DNA of 64,000 bases from Bryobacteraceae bacterium (GTDB taxonomy: Bacteria; Acidobacteriota; Terriglobia; Bryobacterales; Bryobacteraceae). Position numbers and translations under genes: made by a program. The DNA is taken from contig JANWVY010000004.1 of assembly GCA_025056455.1 (NCBI GenBank), forward strand, positions 248,001 to 312,000, written 5' to 3'. The notes below the pieces were generated by a model. The model had not been told where the DNA came from. It saw nothing but the letters and a program-made list of their open reading frames with translations, and searched no databases. Shown one piece after another: positions 17,478-26,557 of this stretch; positions within the stretch are counted from its first letter, which is position 1, and the number at the start of each line of letters is the position of its first letter.

Positions 17478-18793
17478 GGAGACTTTTTGTCCTGGTCTTC
17501 GGTGTTTGCTTTTGGCTCCCAGCCGTCACCGAGCGCTGGCCGCAGTTTCGCGGCGAAGGCTCGACCGGGGTGGCTGAAGACGATCCTCGTCTACCAGATC
17601 AGTGGAGCTCGACCCAGAACGTCGTTTGGAAAATCCAAATTCCGGGCCGGGGCTGGTCCTCGCCGATCGTTTGGGGAGACCGTATCTTCGTGACCACTGT
17701 TGTCAGCGCCGAACCCGAGGAAAAAGCCCGCAAAGGGCTTTACTTCGGCGGCGAGCGCAGTGCCCCCAACCATGAACACCGCTGGATGGTCTATGCCATC
17801 GACTTTGATTCTGGCCGCGTGGTGTGGGAGCGAGAAGTACACCGCGCCACGCCTTCTTTCTCCCGCCACCTCAAAAACAGCTATGCCTCCGAGACGCCAG
17901 TGACCGACGGCCAGCTCGTTTACGCCTATTTCGGCTGCGTCGGCGTTTTCGCCTTTGATTTTAGCGGCAAGCTGGTCTGGTCCCGCAAATTTGAACCCGT
18001 GCGTACGCGTTACGGTTGGGGAACTGCCGCTTCGCCGGTTCTCGACGGCAACCGCCTGTATATCGTGAATGACAACGAAGACCGCTCGGTCTTGCTCGCT
18101 CTGGACAAGAAAACGGGCAAAACGATCTGGGAGGTGCCCCGGGACGAGAAAAGCAACTGGGTAACGCCCTATGTCTGGCAAAGCGGAAAACGCACCGAAA
18201 TCGTCACCGCCGGTAGCAACCGCGTCCGTTCCTACGACCTTGATGGCAAACTCCTGTGGGAACTCCGTGGAATGTCCTCCATCGCCATTCCCACCCCTTT
18301 TTCCAAGTTTGGCCTTCTCTATGTGAGTTCGGGCTACGTCGGCGATTCCAACCGGCCCGTCTTCGCCATCCGGTCAGGAGCGCGGGGCGACATCTCGCTG
18401 GAAAAGGGCCAAACCAGCAACGACTTCATTGCCTGGTTCCACGGTCAACTGGGGCCGTATAATCCCTCCCCAATTGTTTACGGAGACATCTACTATACGC
18501 TTTATGACCGCGGATTTTTTGCCGCCAACGATGCGCAAACCGGCAAGGAGATCTATCCCCGCGTGCGAATCTCAGAAGAAGTGGGCGCCTACACGGCTTC
18601 ACCCTGGGCCTACAACGGCAAAGTTTTCGTCCTCAGCGAAGATGGCGACACCTTTGTCATTCAGGCAGGGCCGCAATTCAAGATCCTTGGGAAAAACTCC
18701 CTGGATGAATTTTGCATGGCTTCGCCCGCGATCGCTCGCGGCAGCCTTTTGATTCGTACGGAAAGCAAACTCTACCGCATCACCAAGCGCTAG
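17474..18793 (+). CDS. exported PQQ-like beta-propeller protein
   Basis: A 439-residue protein with a signal peptide (MRRLFVLVFGVCFWLPAV) and repeated propeller blades of the PQQ-like type (ERWPQFRGEGSTG; WSSPIVWGDRIFVTTV; LLALDKKTGKTIWEV; GKLLWELRG; FFAANDAQTGKEIYP). Such proteins are common in Bryobacterales and Planctomycetes. Many lack PQQ and act as scaffolds, so no enzymatic activity is assigned. ATG 17474 overlaps the SDR stop and has GGAGAGG just upstream, which is better than the in-frame GTG at 17459. Its end overlaps the convergent NUDIX gene by 14 bp. Confidence 0.9.
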   Translation: MRRLFVLVFGVCFWLPAVTERWPQFRGEGSTGVAEDDPRLPDQWSSTQNVVWKIQIPGRGWSSPIVWGDRIFVTTVVSAEPEEKARKGLYFGGERSAPNHEHRWMVYAIDFDSGRVVWEREVHRATPSFSRHLKNSYASETPVTDGQLVYAYFGCVGVFAFDFSGKLVWSRKFEPVRTRYGWGTAASPVLDGNRLYIVNDNEDRSVLLALDKKTGKTIWEVPRDEKSNWVTPYVWQSGKRTEIVTAGSNRVRSYDLDGKLLWELRGMSSIAIPTPFSKFGLLYVSSGYVGDSNRPVFAIRSGARGDISLEKGQTSNDFIAWFHGQLGPYNPSPIVYGDIYYTLYDRGFFAANDAQTGKEIYPRVRISEEVGAYTASPWAYNGKVFVLSEDGDTFVIQAGPQFKILGKNSLDEFCMASPAIARGSLLIRTESKLYRITKR

Positions 18794-19382
18794 CGCGCCC
18801 CCCCGTTCCCGATTCCGGAAGGCAGGTGCCGCCGCTGTGGCCCCTCCAAGTTTTCATCTTCCGGGCCATTCTCAGAATCGACTCTTCGCTGGTGAGCCTA
18901 GGCAAATCACCGAGCCCAACCCATCGAAGTTCCTTTGATTCACTACTTAATCGAAGGGGCTCGTTGCGGTCCGCCTCACAAAAGAAGCGCACATCGTAGT
19001 GCCAGTGTTCTGGTTCGTTCTGTCGGGCCGGGATGCGGTGAATGTCCAGATCAAAAATTTCATCACTGACGGCGCGGATGCTGCACAGGCCGGATTCTTC
19101 CTGAGCCTCGCGCAGCGCCACGCGCAGAACATCTCGATCGCCATCAGCATGTCCGCCCAGTTGCAGCCATTTATCGAGTTTTTGATGATGCGTCAGCAGG
19201 ACATGGGTCCGTTCCAAATCCACCAGCCACGCTGACCCGGTTACGTGGCCAATCTTGAGGGATCGCTCGAAACACTCTTCATACTCCGCAACGAAGGCCT
19301 GAAACCGAACGCGAAGATCGGCTTCCTGGGCGGTGGCACAGCGGTAGCGCGCGAGTCGGTCGAGCAACCAGGCGCGAGTCAT
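18780..19382 (-). CDS. NUDIX hydrolase
   Basis: A 200-residue protein with a NUDIX box GGHADGDRDVLRVALREAQEE-SGL, matching G-x5-E-x7-R-E-U-x-E-E-x-G-U except that the first Glu is Asp. The catalytic REAQEESG core is intact. N-terminal ~45 residues form a helical leader. NUDIX enzymes hydrolyse nucleoside diphosphate-linked compounds, and the substrate is unknown here. It follows the zinc-ribbon gene by 18 bp on the same strand, and its tail overlaps the convergent propeller gene. Confidence 0.88.
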   Translation of the reverse strand: MTRAWLLDRLARYRCATAQEADLRVRFQAFVAEYEECFERSLKIGHVTGSAWLVDLERTHVLLTHHQKLDKWLQLGGHADGDRDVLRVALREAQEESGLCSIRAVSDEIFDLDIHRIPARQNEPEHWHYDVRFFCEADRNEPLRLSSESKELRWVGLGDLPRLTSEESILRMARKMKTWRGHSGGTCLPESGTGGRASAW

Positions 19383-19400
19383 CGCGACGCCAGCCCTCGG

Positions 19401-20102
19401 TCAGAAGACCGGTTCCATGGGGTTACCGCACTGGGGACAAAATTTCGCCGCTGCCTCCAACCGAAAATGACAGACCGTGCACTTGCTCGCCACCTTGCTG
19501 GCTGCGGACTTGCCGCATTGCGGGCAGAACTTCGCCCCAGCGATCAAATCTGCCCCGCAGTGAATGCAGACCGGGGTTGAAGGAGGTCGCTCGGCAGGCG
19601 GCTCCGCCTTCAGATAGTGATCCGCGCTCAGGTCGACTTGCGAGGCGTAGTCGACCGAACGCGCTTTCTCAAGAAGTTGATAGCGTGCCGCTTCAGCCTT
19701 GGCTTGCGCCTGCGCCGCGGCGAGCTCCTCGCGAAAGTTTGGCGCGCAGTCCTCGCACATGTTGGCTGGAGCGTTCCAACAGGATTCCGGACACACCCAC
19801 TTGCCACAACGCGTACATTGATGGAAGTACTTTTTCCCTTCTTCCATCGCGTTGCGCAGTGCCGCATCGTGCTCCGGCCCCCCAATCATCCGCTGTAGGT
19901 CGTAGCTGGAGTAGCCGACACGGCCCACCACCCCGCCGAAGAAATGCCCTGCGGCCCGCAACACAGATCCAATGAGGCCCACCTTCGACGGCACAAAACG
20001 CGACATGTAGCCATTGCGGCATTTGTCACAATAAAAACGAAATTGATAGCCCCGGTCGGAAGACAGATCGTCGTAGTTGCCGACGAACTGAATCATGCCC
20101 AT
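19401..20102 (-). CDS. zinc-ribbon domain protein
   Basis: A 233-residue cytoplasmic protein with many CxxC pairs: YCDKC near the N-terminus, CTRCGKWVC with CEDC in the middle, and two C-terminal ribbons CIHCG...FCPQCG and CTVCH...FCPQCG. A central Gly-rich/hydrophobic patch and a charged helix (~125-165) separate them. The C-terminal double zinc ribbon is a widespread module. The N-terminal half is reminiscent of conserved proteins of unknown function. TAAGAT lies 6 nt before the ATG without an SD, suggesting a leaderless transcript. NUDIX follows downstream. Confidence 0.85.
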   Translation of the reverse strand: MGMIQFVGNYDDLSSDRGYQFRFYCDKCRNGYMSRFVPSKVGLIGSVLRAAGHFFGGVVGRVGYSSYDLQRMIGGPEHDAALRNAMEEGKKYFHQCTRCGKWVCPESCWNAPANMCEDCAPNFREELAAAQAQAKAEAARYQLLEKARSVDYASQVDLSADHYLKAEPPAERPPSTPVCIHCGADLIAGAKFCPQCGKSAASKVASKCTVCHFRLEAAAKFCPQCGNPMEPVF

Positions 20103-20108
20103 GCGGCC

Positions 20109-20114
20109 ATCTTA
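20109..20114 (-). promoter_or_regulatory. -10-like TAAGAT, leaderless start of zinc-ribbon gene
   Basis: TAAGAT is followed by six bases and then the ATG at 20102. A transcript starting 6-7 nt after the hexamer would begin at the start codon. No SD is present. The same TAAGATGG string precedes the starts at 31335 and 6430. Confidence 0.5.
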
Positions 20115-20126
20115 ACACCGGGTCGG

Positions 20127-21620
20127 TTATCGCAACTGCGCAAAAAGTCCCTGAATTTCTCGAATTAGTTTTTCTGCCGCGCCTTTGCCGTAAGGCGTTC
20201 GCTCGACCTCGTAGCCTCCGTGCGCGTATTCTGATTCCACCGGCAAGTAGTCGCCCCCTTGCCCGGAGGAATAGCCGCAAAACATCGTAAAGGCAAACGG
20301 CGAGGCTTTTTTTACTGCCACTCCAATTTCGGCGAACGGTTCTCCAGGCATCGCCACAATCGCCAGTTCACCAATGCGCAGGATCTGCACATCGACTTTG
20401 ATCGGGGTCGGATCGTAGGGGCGTTTCCATTTCGCTAGCAAATCTGCAAAACGCCGATGGCGGGCTTCGGCCTGGTGCTTTCGCCACGGGTCACCGGATT
20501 GTCGCGCTGGTGTAAGCTGCTTTTCTGCAGCCAAAACTTTCTGCTCCATGTCGCGGATTTCTGCTTCAGTGTACTGGCGCGGGGGCAATTCCACCGTTTT
20601 GCGCACAAAACGCAAGGTTGCATCGCGCGGACCGCGGACCCGCCACGGCTGTTTGGCAGCGAAAGCCGTTGACTCAACGAAACCCTCAAACTGGGGGGCG
20701 CGGTCCACGGTTTCAATTTGCATGGCAAGAGCAGCCGCCTGAAGTCCCAGGATGCGCCCGAGCCGGTGCGCGACGCTCAGATCGCCTGTGCCCCCTTCGA
20801 CCGGACCTTGATCACCAGCCGCGCCTTGGAAAAACAAACACGTCGCGCCCGGCAGAGCCTGCTCGACGGTTTTTCGCATCATCCCGATCCAGTCCGGCGA
20901 AATGTGCTTGTTCTCGTAAGTGAGCACCGTACCATGGCACTGGAAATTCACCACAACGGCGTAGGGATTGCCGTTTGCATCGTCCACGCGCAGCACCACC
21001 AGCTCACGGTCCACGAAGCCTTCCGGATTCAGGCCCACAGCGGCCGGTCCCTGGCTGGTTGCCCGCACGCGCCGGTTCATGTTTATTGTCCCGACGCCGC
21101 GCGCCGCCCAAGCGTGGACGGGCTGTAATTTTTGCTTGGCTTGTGTGACGGTCGAAATAATCGCCCTAGCCACCTGATTGCGATAGGCGGCCATCATTTT
21201 TTCATAGGGTGCGGGATCTACGCCGAGCGGTCCCTTCTCCCGCTGAAACATGGGGCCAGCGTGCGTATGGGTAGCTCCGAGCCGAATGTGGGCAGCGGGA
21301 ATGCCGCTAGCCGCCGCCGCCTGTTCGACCATGTCCTCCCAACCGCCCACAAGAAGCGTGTCCACATCCACCATGGCAAAGGTTTGCTTGCCGTCAGAAA
21401 CGACCAAAGCCGTGACCATCATGCCAGCAGGATCCACGCCGATGGCTTCCACGTGAGTTTGCGAGCCCCAATTCAGATGGGGAATTCCGACGGGCGGCGT
21501 GATGTCGGCGCGCGCCACGCCCGCCAGCAGCCCTGACGGCCGAGAATTTCTGGGACCTTGCTCCACGATGTCGGCTCGGAGCCAAGTCCCGCATAACAGC
21601 ACAACAAGCAGCGGTCGCAT
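20127..21620 (-). CDS. exported neutral/alkaline ceramidase-like protein
   Basis: A 497-residue protein with a signal peptide (MRPLLVVLLCGTWLRA). Its opening GVARADITPPVGIPHLNW and GATHTHAGPM are diagnostic for the N-terminal domain of neutral/non-lysosomal ceramidases, where His residues bind zinc. FQCHGTVL and FFQGAAGDQGP follow, as in the family. It is shorter than full ceramidases (~650-700 aa) and lacks the usual C-terminal beta domain, so lipid amide hydrolysis is only a family guess. I prefer the ATG at 21620, because longer in-frame starts would add a non-signal leader overlapping the upstream gene. CATAAT lies 7 nt before it. Confidence 0.85.
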   Translation of the reverse strand: MRPLLVVLLCGTWLRADIVEQGPRNSRPSGLLAGVARADITPPVGIPHLNWGSQTHVEAIGVDPAGMMVTALVVSDGKQTFAMVDVDTLLVGGWEDMVEQAAAASGIPAAHIRLGATHTHAGPMFQREKGPLGVDPAPYEKMMAAYRNQVARAIISTVTQAKQKLQPVHAWAARGVGTINMNRRVRATSQGPAAVGLNPEGFVDRELVVLRVDDANGNPYAVVVNFQCHGTVLTYENKHISPDWIGMMRKTVEQALPGATCLFFQGAAGDQGPVEGGTGDLSVAHRLGRILGLQAAALAMQIETVDRAPQFEGFVESTAFAAKQPWRVRGPRDATLRFVRKTVELPPRQYTEAEIRDMEQKVLAAEKQLTPARQSGDPWRKHQAEARHRRFADLLAKWKRPYDPTPIKVDVQILRIGELAIVAMPGEPFAEIGVAVKKASPFAFTMFCGYSSGQGGDYLPVESEYAHGGYEVERTPYGKGAAEKLIREIQGLFAQLR

Positions 21621-21627
21621 GGGGAGA

Positions 21628-21633
21628 ATTATG
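21628..21633 (-). promoter_or_regulatory. -10-like CATAAT before ceramidase-like gene
   Basis: CATAAT ends seven bases before the ATG at 21620, with the intervening bases pyrimidine-rich and without an SD. This fits the leaderless pattern seen elsewhere in the window. Confidence 0.35.
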
Positions 21634-21681
21634 TGCCGGAGTGGCGCCTCGCTGCAACGGGCCACCATGCTGGCTACCGCG

Positions 21682-23481
21682 TCACGGCGCTGGTTTGAAG
21701 GCCAGTAAAACGTTTCCGGCCATGCCCCCAAGCAAACCGTAGCCAGAGTTTAGAAACATCATGCCTTCGGCAAGAACCGGGCCCGTCGCGCTCAGCGAAC
21801 CTCCCTGCGCCTTCACCCCGTTGACTGTGGAGTAGCTTTGCAGCGTGTTGTACTCCCAAATGAGCTGTCCTGATTTTGACTCATACGCTCGCAGGACACC
21901 GTCCATGGCCCCGGCAAACACAACCGTGTCCATCACCGCCACAGGAGCCATCAAGGCAGGCGTGCAACCAAACTTGCCAGCACAGGGAGGCTTCACGGGG
22001 GGTGCATACCAAACTTTTTCTCCCTTCTCCAGGCTCAACGCGAACAGTCCTCCCGCTTCCAGACGCTTGTGAACATCGGAGAGCGCGACATAGACACGCT
22101 CCTGGTCGGCTGCCATGCCCCACTGCACGCCGCCCAGAGATCCGCCTTCGCCCACTCTCGTTTGCCAGAGAATGCGGCCCTCGGCGTCCGGGTCCAAGCC
22201 GTGCACCATCCCTGATTTTTGCCCCACCACCAGAACGCGTTTGCCGCCGCCAATCTCCCGGAGAATGGGGGAGGCCCCGATGTCCACATCCGGTCCGGCA
22301 TTCTCTGGACAGTTCGTTTTATTCGGATTAACACAGGCGAAGTTCCACCCATCGCGTTCCGTGAGTTGCTTGGACCAAACCAGCTTACCGGTGTCCATTT
22401 CGAGCGCAAGAATCGCATCGCTGAATTGGGTTGGAGGGTCTGAGTAGGCGTTACCCGTGCCCACATAGACCCAGCGCCTCTTCAAATCGAGGGTGGGCGA
22501 CAGCCACACGGCAGCGCCGGAGGGTCCGTAGAGTTGCACTCCTTCTTTGTTTTTCTTCGTTGGATGCGGCTCGTCTGGAATCGTGTAGGTTTTCCAGAGA
22601 ATTTTCCCCCCCTCGATGTCCAGCGCCACGACGCTGCCGCGGAACCGGCAGCACTCGTATTTCGGACTGCCCCCGCTTACCTCCTCAATCGAGGAGACGG
22701 GTACGTAAAGGCGCGAGCCATGCATCTTGGGCGCCCCTGTAATTCGTGCCAGCGGATGGTCGTCTACCTTTACTTTCCAAATCAGCGAGCCGTCGCGCGC
22801 ATTCACGGCATAAACCTGCGCCTGCGTGTCTCCGAACAGGGCCGCCTGTCGAGCATGTCCTACGGTGCCTATGGTCACCGCTGCGCGAACAGTCGCGCTC
22901 GCCTTGAATGTCCAGAAGACGCAGCCCGTGTGCGCGTCGATGGAATACACCGTGCCATCCTGACTGCCAAAATACAACCTGCCGCCCACCAGCGTCGGTT
23001 GACCCATTGCGGCCGAGGCGCCAGGAAATCCAAACGCCCACTTGAGCTGTAGCTTTGGAATTTGATCCGCGCGCAACCCAGCCCGGCTCGCCGGCTGAAA
23101 GTTACTGTTCGTCACATCGGCGCCCCAGCCATTGAAGTACGAGGAACTCGTGCGAGGCTCATACCCAGCGGGGCAAACGCTGGAAGTCGCCCCAGCAGCC
23201 CGGTCCGCGCCCCTTGTTAGGAAGGAGGCAATTGCCTGGCGTTGGCCCAGAGTCAGCAGGCGCCCTTGCTCCTTCATGCTGCCGCTTTCCAGGGAGGAGA
23301 GGATCGCCTCTTGCGAAAGCTTGCGAAGCGCCTCCGGCAAAGGCGCACGGTTAACAGGTGGATCGCGGTGGCAGGCAGCGCAATGTTTTTGAAACAGTTC
23401 GCCTCCGTTTTCCTCCGCTCCCCAAAGCCGGGCTGTGTTTGCGAGAACACAGGCTAGGAAAAAAAACCCAGTCCGGTGCAT
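21682..23481 (-). CDS. cytochrome c-fused PQQ-like dehydrogenase (polyvinyl-alcohol dehydrogenase-like)
   Basis: A 599-residue periplasmic protein. After a signal peptide comes a short cytochrome c domain with CAACH (heme attachment) and a Met-containing helix (~25-95). A PQQ-type propeller follows (GWGADVTNSNFQPA; QLKWAFGFPG; GCVFWTFKA; YVGTGNAYSDPP; GQLIWEYNT). This order, cytochrome then propeller, matches cytochrome-type polyvinyl-alcohol/alcohol dehydrogenases that oxidise substrates in the periplasm and pass electrons to the heme. Whether PQQ is bound cannot be decided by eye. It is divergent from the aminotransferase gene (27-bp spacer) and ends about 60 bp before the ceramidase-like gene. 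Confidence 0.9.
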   Translation of the reverse strand: MHRTGFFFLACVLANTARLWGAEENGGELFQKHCAACHRDPPVNRAPLPEALRKLSQEAILSSLESGSMKEQGRLLTLGQRQAIASFLTRGADRAAGATSSVCPAGYEPRTSSSYFNGWGADVTNSNFQPASRAGLRADQIPKLQLKWAFGFPGASAAMGQPTLVGGRLYFGSQDGTVYSIDAHTGCVFWTFKASATVRAAVTIGTVGHARQAALFGDTQAQVYAVNARDGSLIWKVKVDDHPLARITGAPKMHGSRLYVPVSSIEEVSGGSPKYECCRFRGSVVALDIEGGKILWKTYTIPDEPHPTKKNKEGVQLYGPSGAAVWLSPTLDLKRRWVYVGTGNAYSDPPTQFSDAILALEMDTGKLVWSKQLTERDGWNFACVNPNKTNCPENAGPDVDIGASPILREIGGGKRVLVVGQKSGMVHGLDPDAEGRILWQTRVGEGGSLGGVQWGMAADQERVYVALSDVHKRLEAGGLFALSLEKGEKVWYAPPVKPPCAGKFGCTPALMAPVAVMDTVVFAGAMDGVLRAYESKSGQLIWEYNTLQSYSTVNGVKAQGGSLSATGPVLAEGMMFLNSGYGLLGGMAGNVLLAFKPAP

Positions 23482-23493
23482 TGTCCCAGCAAT

Positions 23494-23499
23494 TATAAT
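23494..23499 (+). promoter_or_regulatory. -10 TATAAT, start-proximal, for aminotransferase gene
   Basis: A perfect TATAAT ends 9 nt before ATG 23509. GAGGCGAG sits between them, so transcription starting about 7 nt after the hexamer would remove most of that SD-like sequence. No good -35 is visible. Confidence 0.5.
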
Positions 23500-23508
23500 C
23501 GAGGCGAG

Positions 23509-24750
23509 ATGGAACGCAGACAGTTTTTGGAAGCGGCAGGCGCACTACTTGGCGTCTCAGCGGCCTGGAGGGCCGAATCGCCTCCTCCGCTTCCTGACCC
23601 CAAGCTGCGGCAGCGCGACCCTGAGCAGTATTGGAAACGGATTCGGGAAGAGCAGTTTCTCCTGCCTAACTGGCGCGCCTTCTTAAACAATGGCAGCTTG
23701 GGCGTGGCGCCCAAGCTGGTTGTGAAGGCGGTGGCTGACTATTTGGCTAGCTCCGCCGCGCTGGAAATGGATTACTACCCCCGTTGGGGGTATGAAACCT
23801 TGGACGAATTCCGGCAGGAGCTGGCTGCCTTCTTCGGCTGTAGAAAGGACGAGCTCGCCATCACCCATAACGCCACTGAGGCGATGTCCATGATCGCCGC
23901 CGGCCTTGATTTAAAGCCTGGCGACGAGATTGTAATTACCGACCAAGAGCACCCCAGCGGTCGCGGGTGCTGGCAGATGAAGGCTGCGCGTCACGGCCTG
24001 ACCCTTCGAGAAATCCCCATTCCGCTGCCCCCAGAAAGCCCCGAGCAGTTAGCCGAGCTGTTGATTCGCTCCCTTGGGCCCAAAACACGTGTGCTCAGCT
24101 TTAGCGGGATTACCAGCCCGACCGGATTGGTGATGCCTGTCCGCGAGATTTGTACCGCTGCCCGCGCCAAGGGCGTCATCACAGTGGTCGATGGGGCGCA
24201 CATGCATGGCCAGATCGATTTCCGCATCTCCGACCTCAATTGCGACTACCTGGCAGGCAGTCCTCACAAATGGATGTTCGCCCCGGCGGGCTCGGGATTG
24301 TTGTACATCCGCGAGGAAAATCTCGAAAAGCTCTGGCCAACAATTATCAGCGGAGGCTGGAACGAAACCAAGCTCAAGGCGGCCCGCTTTATGAACGTCG
24401 GCACCAATAACCGGGCGATCGTCGAAGGGATGATGGCCGGCTTGCGGTTTTATCAGCAACTCGGTCCGGAAGCGGTACGCGACCGCATGCACCAACTCGC
24501 ACGTTATCTGCGGAGCCGCGCCGCCGAATGCCCCCACGTGGAGTTGCTCACGCCAGAGGACGACCGCATGTATGCAGCCCTAGTGACCATCCGTTTTAAG
24601 CAGGACGATTTGAAAAAATTTCATGAGCTTTTGCAAGCAAAGCGGGTTTGGTGTTTCCAAAGTAAGCAAGTTCGGCTAGCGGTCCACGTTCACACACGTC
24701 CGCAAGACATTGATTTGTATTTCGACCTTTTACGGGAAGCCCTCGGATGA
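23509..24750 (+). CDS. Tat-exported aminotransferase class V enzyme (CefD/isopenicillin N epimerase-like)
   Basis: A 413-residue PLP enzyme. The N-terminus has a twin-arginine signal (MERRQFLEAAGALLGVSAA). Fold type I landmarks are NNGSLG, THNATEAMSMIA, ITDQEHPSGRGCW, VVDGAHMHGQID (cofactor Asp) and GSPHKWMFAP (Schiff-base Lys). Members of this branch include isopenicillin N epimerase-like and cysteine desulfurase-like enzymes; here export makes a cytoplasmic sulfur role unlikely. The start at 23509 is chosen for the Tat motif; an upstream in-frame ATG overlaps the divergent gene. It is joined by ATGA to a membrane protein. Confidence 0.92.
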   Translation: MERRQFLEAAGALLGVSAAWRAESPPPLPDPKLRQRDPEQYWKRIREEQFLLPNWRAFLNNGSLGVAPKLVVKAVADYLASSAALEMDYYPRWGYETLDEFRQELAAFFGCRKDELAITHNATEAMSMIAAGLDLKPGDEIVITDQEHPSGRGCWQMKAARHGLTLREIPIPLPPESPEQLAELLIRSLGPKTRVLSFSGITSPTGLVMPVREICTAARAKGVITVVDGAHMHGQIDFRISDLNCDYLAGSPHKWMFAPAGSGLLYIREENLEKLWPTIISGGWNETKLKAARFMNVGTNNRAIVEGMMAGLRFYQQLGPEAVRDRMHQLARYLRSRAAECPHVELLTPEDDRMYAALVTIRFKQDDLKKFHELLQAKRVWCFQSKQVRLAVHVHTRPQDIDLYFDLLREALG

Positions 24751-26003
24751 AGACTTGGCTAGTGGCCATGGCAGCGACGTTACTCCTGCTGACCCTGCTT
24801 TGGGCCCAGAATGCCGGAGCTCCGCCGCAGGCTCTTGACCCAAAGAGTTCTCTGGTCCTGTTGCGGGGGCAGCAGATCTCAGAGGCTGTCGCCACTGTTA
24901 CCAGTACCGCCATCTCGCCGCTGCTTGGCGTGTGCGTGCTCGGAGCTTGGGAATATTTTCGCACCGAGAAGACCAAGCGCCAGTCCTTGCCCGGCTATGC
25001 TTCGCCATGGTTTTGGATACCTGTTGCCGTTTTGCTTGTTGGAATTCTCTGTAAAGACACCCTCGGCGGCGTTGCTCCGCTGCTCAAAAAACCACTGGAT
25101 GCAATCGAGGTGCTAATGCTCAACAAAGCATCCTTATTCTTGGTGGGATTTCCGGTGGTCTTTCATGAAGCAGCGAAGTTGATGGGTGTCGATTCTCTAG
25201 GGAAATTCTTCCTCGCTTTTGAGCCTGTGGCCTATGCACAATCGGCGCCGTCCCTGCTGGAGCGAGCGGGGAACGCCAGCATGGGGGCGCTTCTAGTGGT
25301 CGGTGGCAGCATCATCCTCATTGTGGTGTGGCTGGTGGGCCATGCCATCGATGTGCTCGTCTTGCTTAGTCCCTTTCCCGTATTCGATTTGCTCTTAAAA
25401 GCCGCACGCACGAGCCTCTTTACAGCCGTTGCCGGAATCACGCTTCTTGACCCGCGCCTGGGCGCACTGCTCAGCGCGTTTGTGATTCTGATCTGCGTCT
25501 TGCTGTTTGGATGGGCTTTCCGCCTGATGGTCTTTGGCGCGGCGTTTTCCTGGGATTTGCTTCGCACGCTTTTGCTGTCAAGCTTTGTCACCCCGCGGCC
25601 AGCCGAGCCTATCCCCTGCTTTACGGCGCGTCGCATTCAGGGTATTCCCAAGCGGAGCTTTGCTCATATCCGCCGGGGACCAACTGGCGCCCTCGAACTT
25701 TGCGGCCGCCCATGGCTTTTGGGCTTTTCAAAAACCGTCACGCTTGCCCCGGATAAAGGCTATGAGATTGGCATCGGGCTGTTCCATCCCACTCTGTTGG
25801 AAACAGCGGAGCGCTCCTCCAGTCCCCGGACGGTGCTCCGCTTTTTCCCCCGGCACCGCAAGTCCGAAGAAGCCCTAGCGCAAATTTTGGGCGTGAAGGG
25901 CGTGCGGGATGTTCGTTTTGGCGGTGGTTTGCGAGCCTTTTGGCGGTGGATTACGGACGATTCGACGGAGGCGCCTCAGCGCGTGGAGCAAACAGCTGGC
26001 TAG
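24747..26003 (+). CDS. multi-pass membrane protein of unknown function
   Basis: A 418-residue protein I do not recognise. It has a hydrophobic N-terminal segment, then segments around WFWIPVAVLLVGILCKD, ALLVVGGSIILIVVWLVGHAID and LLSAFVILICVLLFGWAFRLM. It ends in a ~150-residue soluble domain rich in basic residues (RRIQGIPKRSFAHIRRG, RFFPRHRKSEEALAQILG). It is coupled by ATGA to the Tat-exported aminotransferase, so a membrane partner role is conceivable but unsupported otherwise. Its TAG shares the palindrome CTAG with the stop of the convergent DUF937 gene. Confidence 0.8.
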   Translation: MKTWLVAMAATLLLLTLLWAQNAGAPPQALDPKSSLVLLRGQQISEAVATVTSTAISPLLGVCVLGAWEYFRTEKTKRQSLPGYASPWFWIPVAVLLVGILCKDTLGGVAPLLKKPLDAIEVLMLNKASLFLVGFPVVFHEAAKLMGVDSLGKFFLAFEPVAYAQSAPSLLERAGNASMGALLVVGGSIILIVVWLVGHAIDVLVLLSPFPVFDLLLKAARTSLFTAVAGITLLDPRLGALLSAFVILICVLLFGWAFRLMVFGAAFSWDLLRTLLLSSFVTPRPAEPIPCFTARRIQGIPKRSFAHIRRGPTGALELCGRPWLLGFSKTVTLAPDKGYEIGIGLFHPTLLETAERSSSPRTVLRFFPRHRKSEEALAQILGVKGVRDVRFGGGLRAFWRWITDDSTEAPQRVEQTAG

Positions 26004-26557
26004 CGGCCCCGGAAGATCTTACCCATCATTCCGAGGACATCATCCAGTGCCGAACCGTCGCGGTCGAAGTCGAGAAACTGCGAAATGACGCCGAGCGCAT
26101 CCGCGGACTGCGCGCGCGCGCCAGCGCCAGTCAGTCCGTGCGCGGCGGATTGCTTGCTCAAAGCGCCCATCACCATCGTGGCGACTAATGGCAACATCTG
26201 TTTGAGCACCGACGCCCCAATGCCGGTCTGTTCGGATGCCCGTTGGGCCACTTGCCGGCTGACTTCCTTGCTGCCAAGTAGATGACCCAGGATCCCGTTT
26301 CCATCGGCGACGGTTTCGGAACGGCCAAGCAGCTCCGGATCATCCAAATACTGCTGGTGATGACCGCTGCCCAGTGCACCGAGCAGGCTTTCAAGTCCGC
26401 CTTCTTGGGACAGGTTTCGCTGCAAACCTCCAGTTAGCGCTGGCAACAGATGTTCGACTGCCGCCGTCGCTTGCCGTTCGTCAAGACCAAACTGGTTGGC
26501 CAGCTGGCGAATCATGCCGCCACCCTGAGCGTTCATCAAAACTTCCATGAGATTCAT
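26000..26557 (-). CDS. DUF937/YidB-like protein
   Basis: A 185-residue protein opening MNLMEVLMNAQGGGMIRQLA, then LDERQATAAVEHLLPALTGGL and a Gly-rich region with repeated small helices (LMGAL-type: LPLVATMVMGALSKQ). That is the DUF937 pattern shared with YidB. The C-terminus FLDFDRDGSALDDVLGMMGKIF is also typical. Function is unknown. The start at 26557 has AAGGAG ten bases upstream; a longer in-frame ATG start (26695) would add a Cys-rich, unlikely N-terminus. The stop overlaps that of the convergent gene within CTAG. Confidence 0.85.
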   Translation of the reverse strand: MNLMEVLMNAQGGGMIRQLANQFGLDERQATAAVEHLLPALTGGLQRNLSQEGGLESLLGALGSGHHQQYLDDPELLGRSETVADGNGILGHLLGSKEVSRQVAQRASEQTGIGASVLKQMLPLVATMVMGALSKQSAAHGLTGAGARAQSADALGVISQFLDFDRDGSALDDVLGMMGKIFRGR

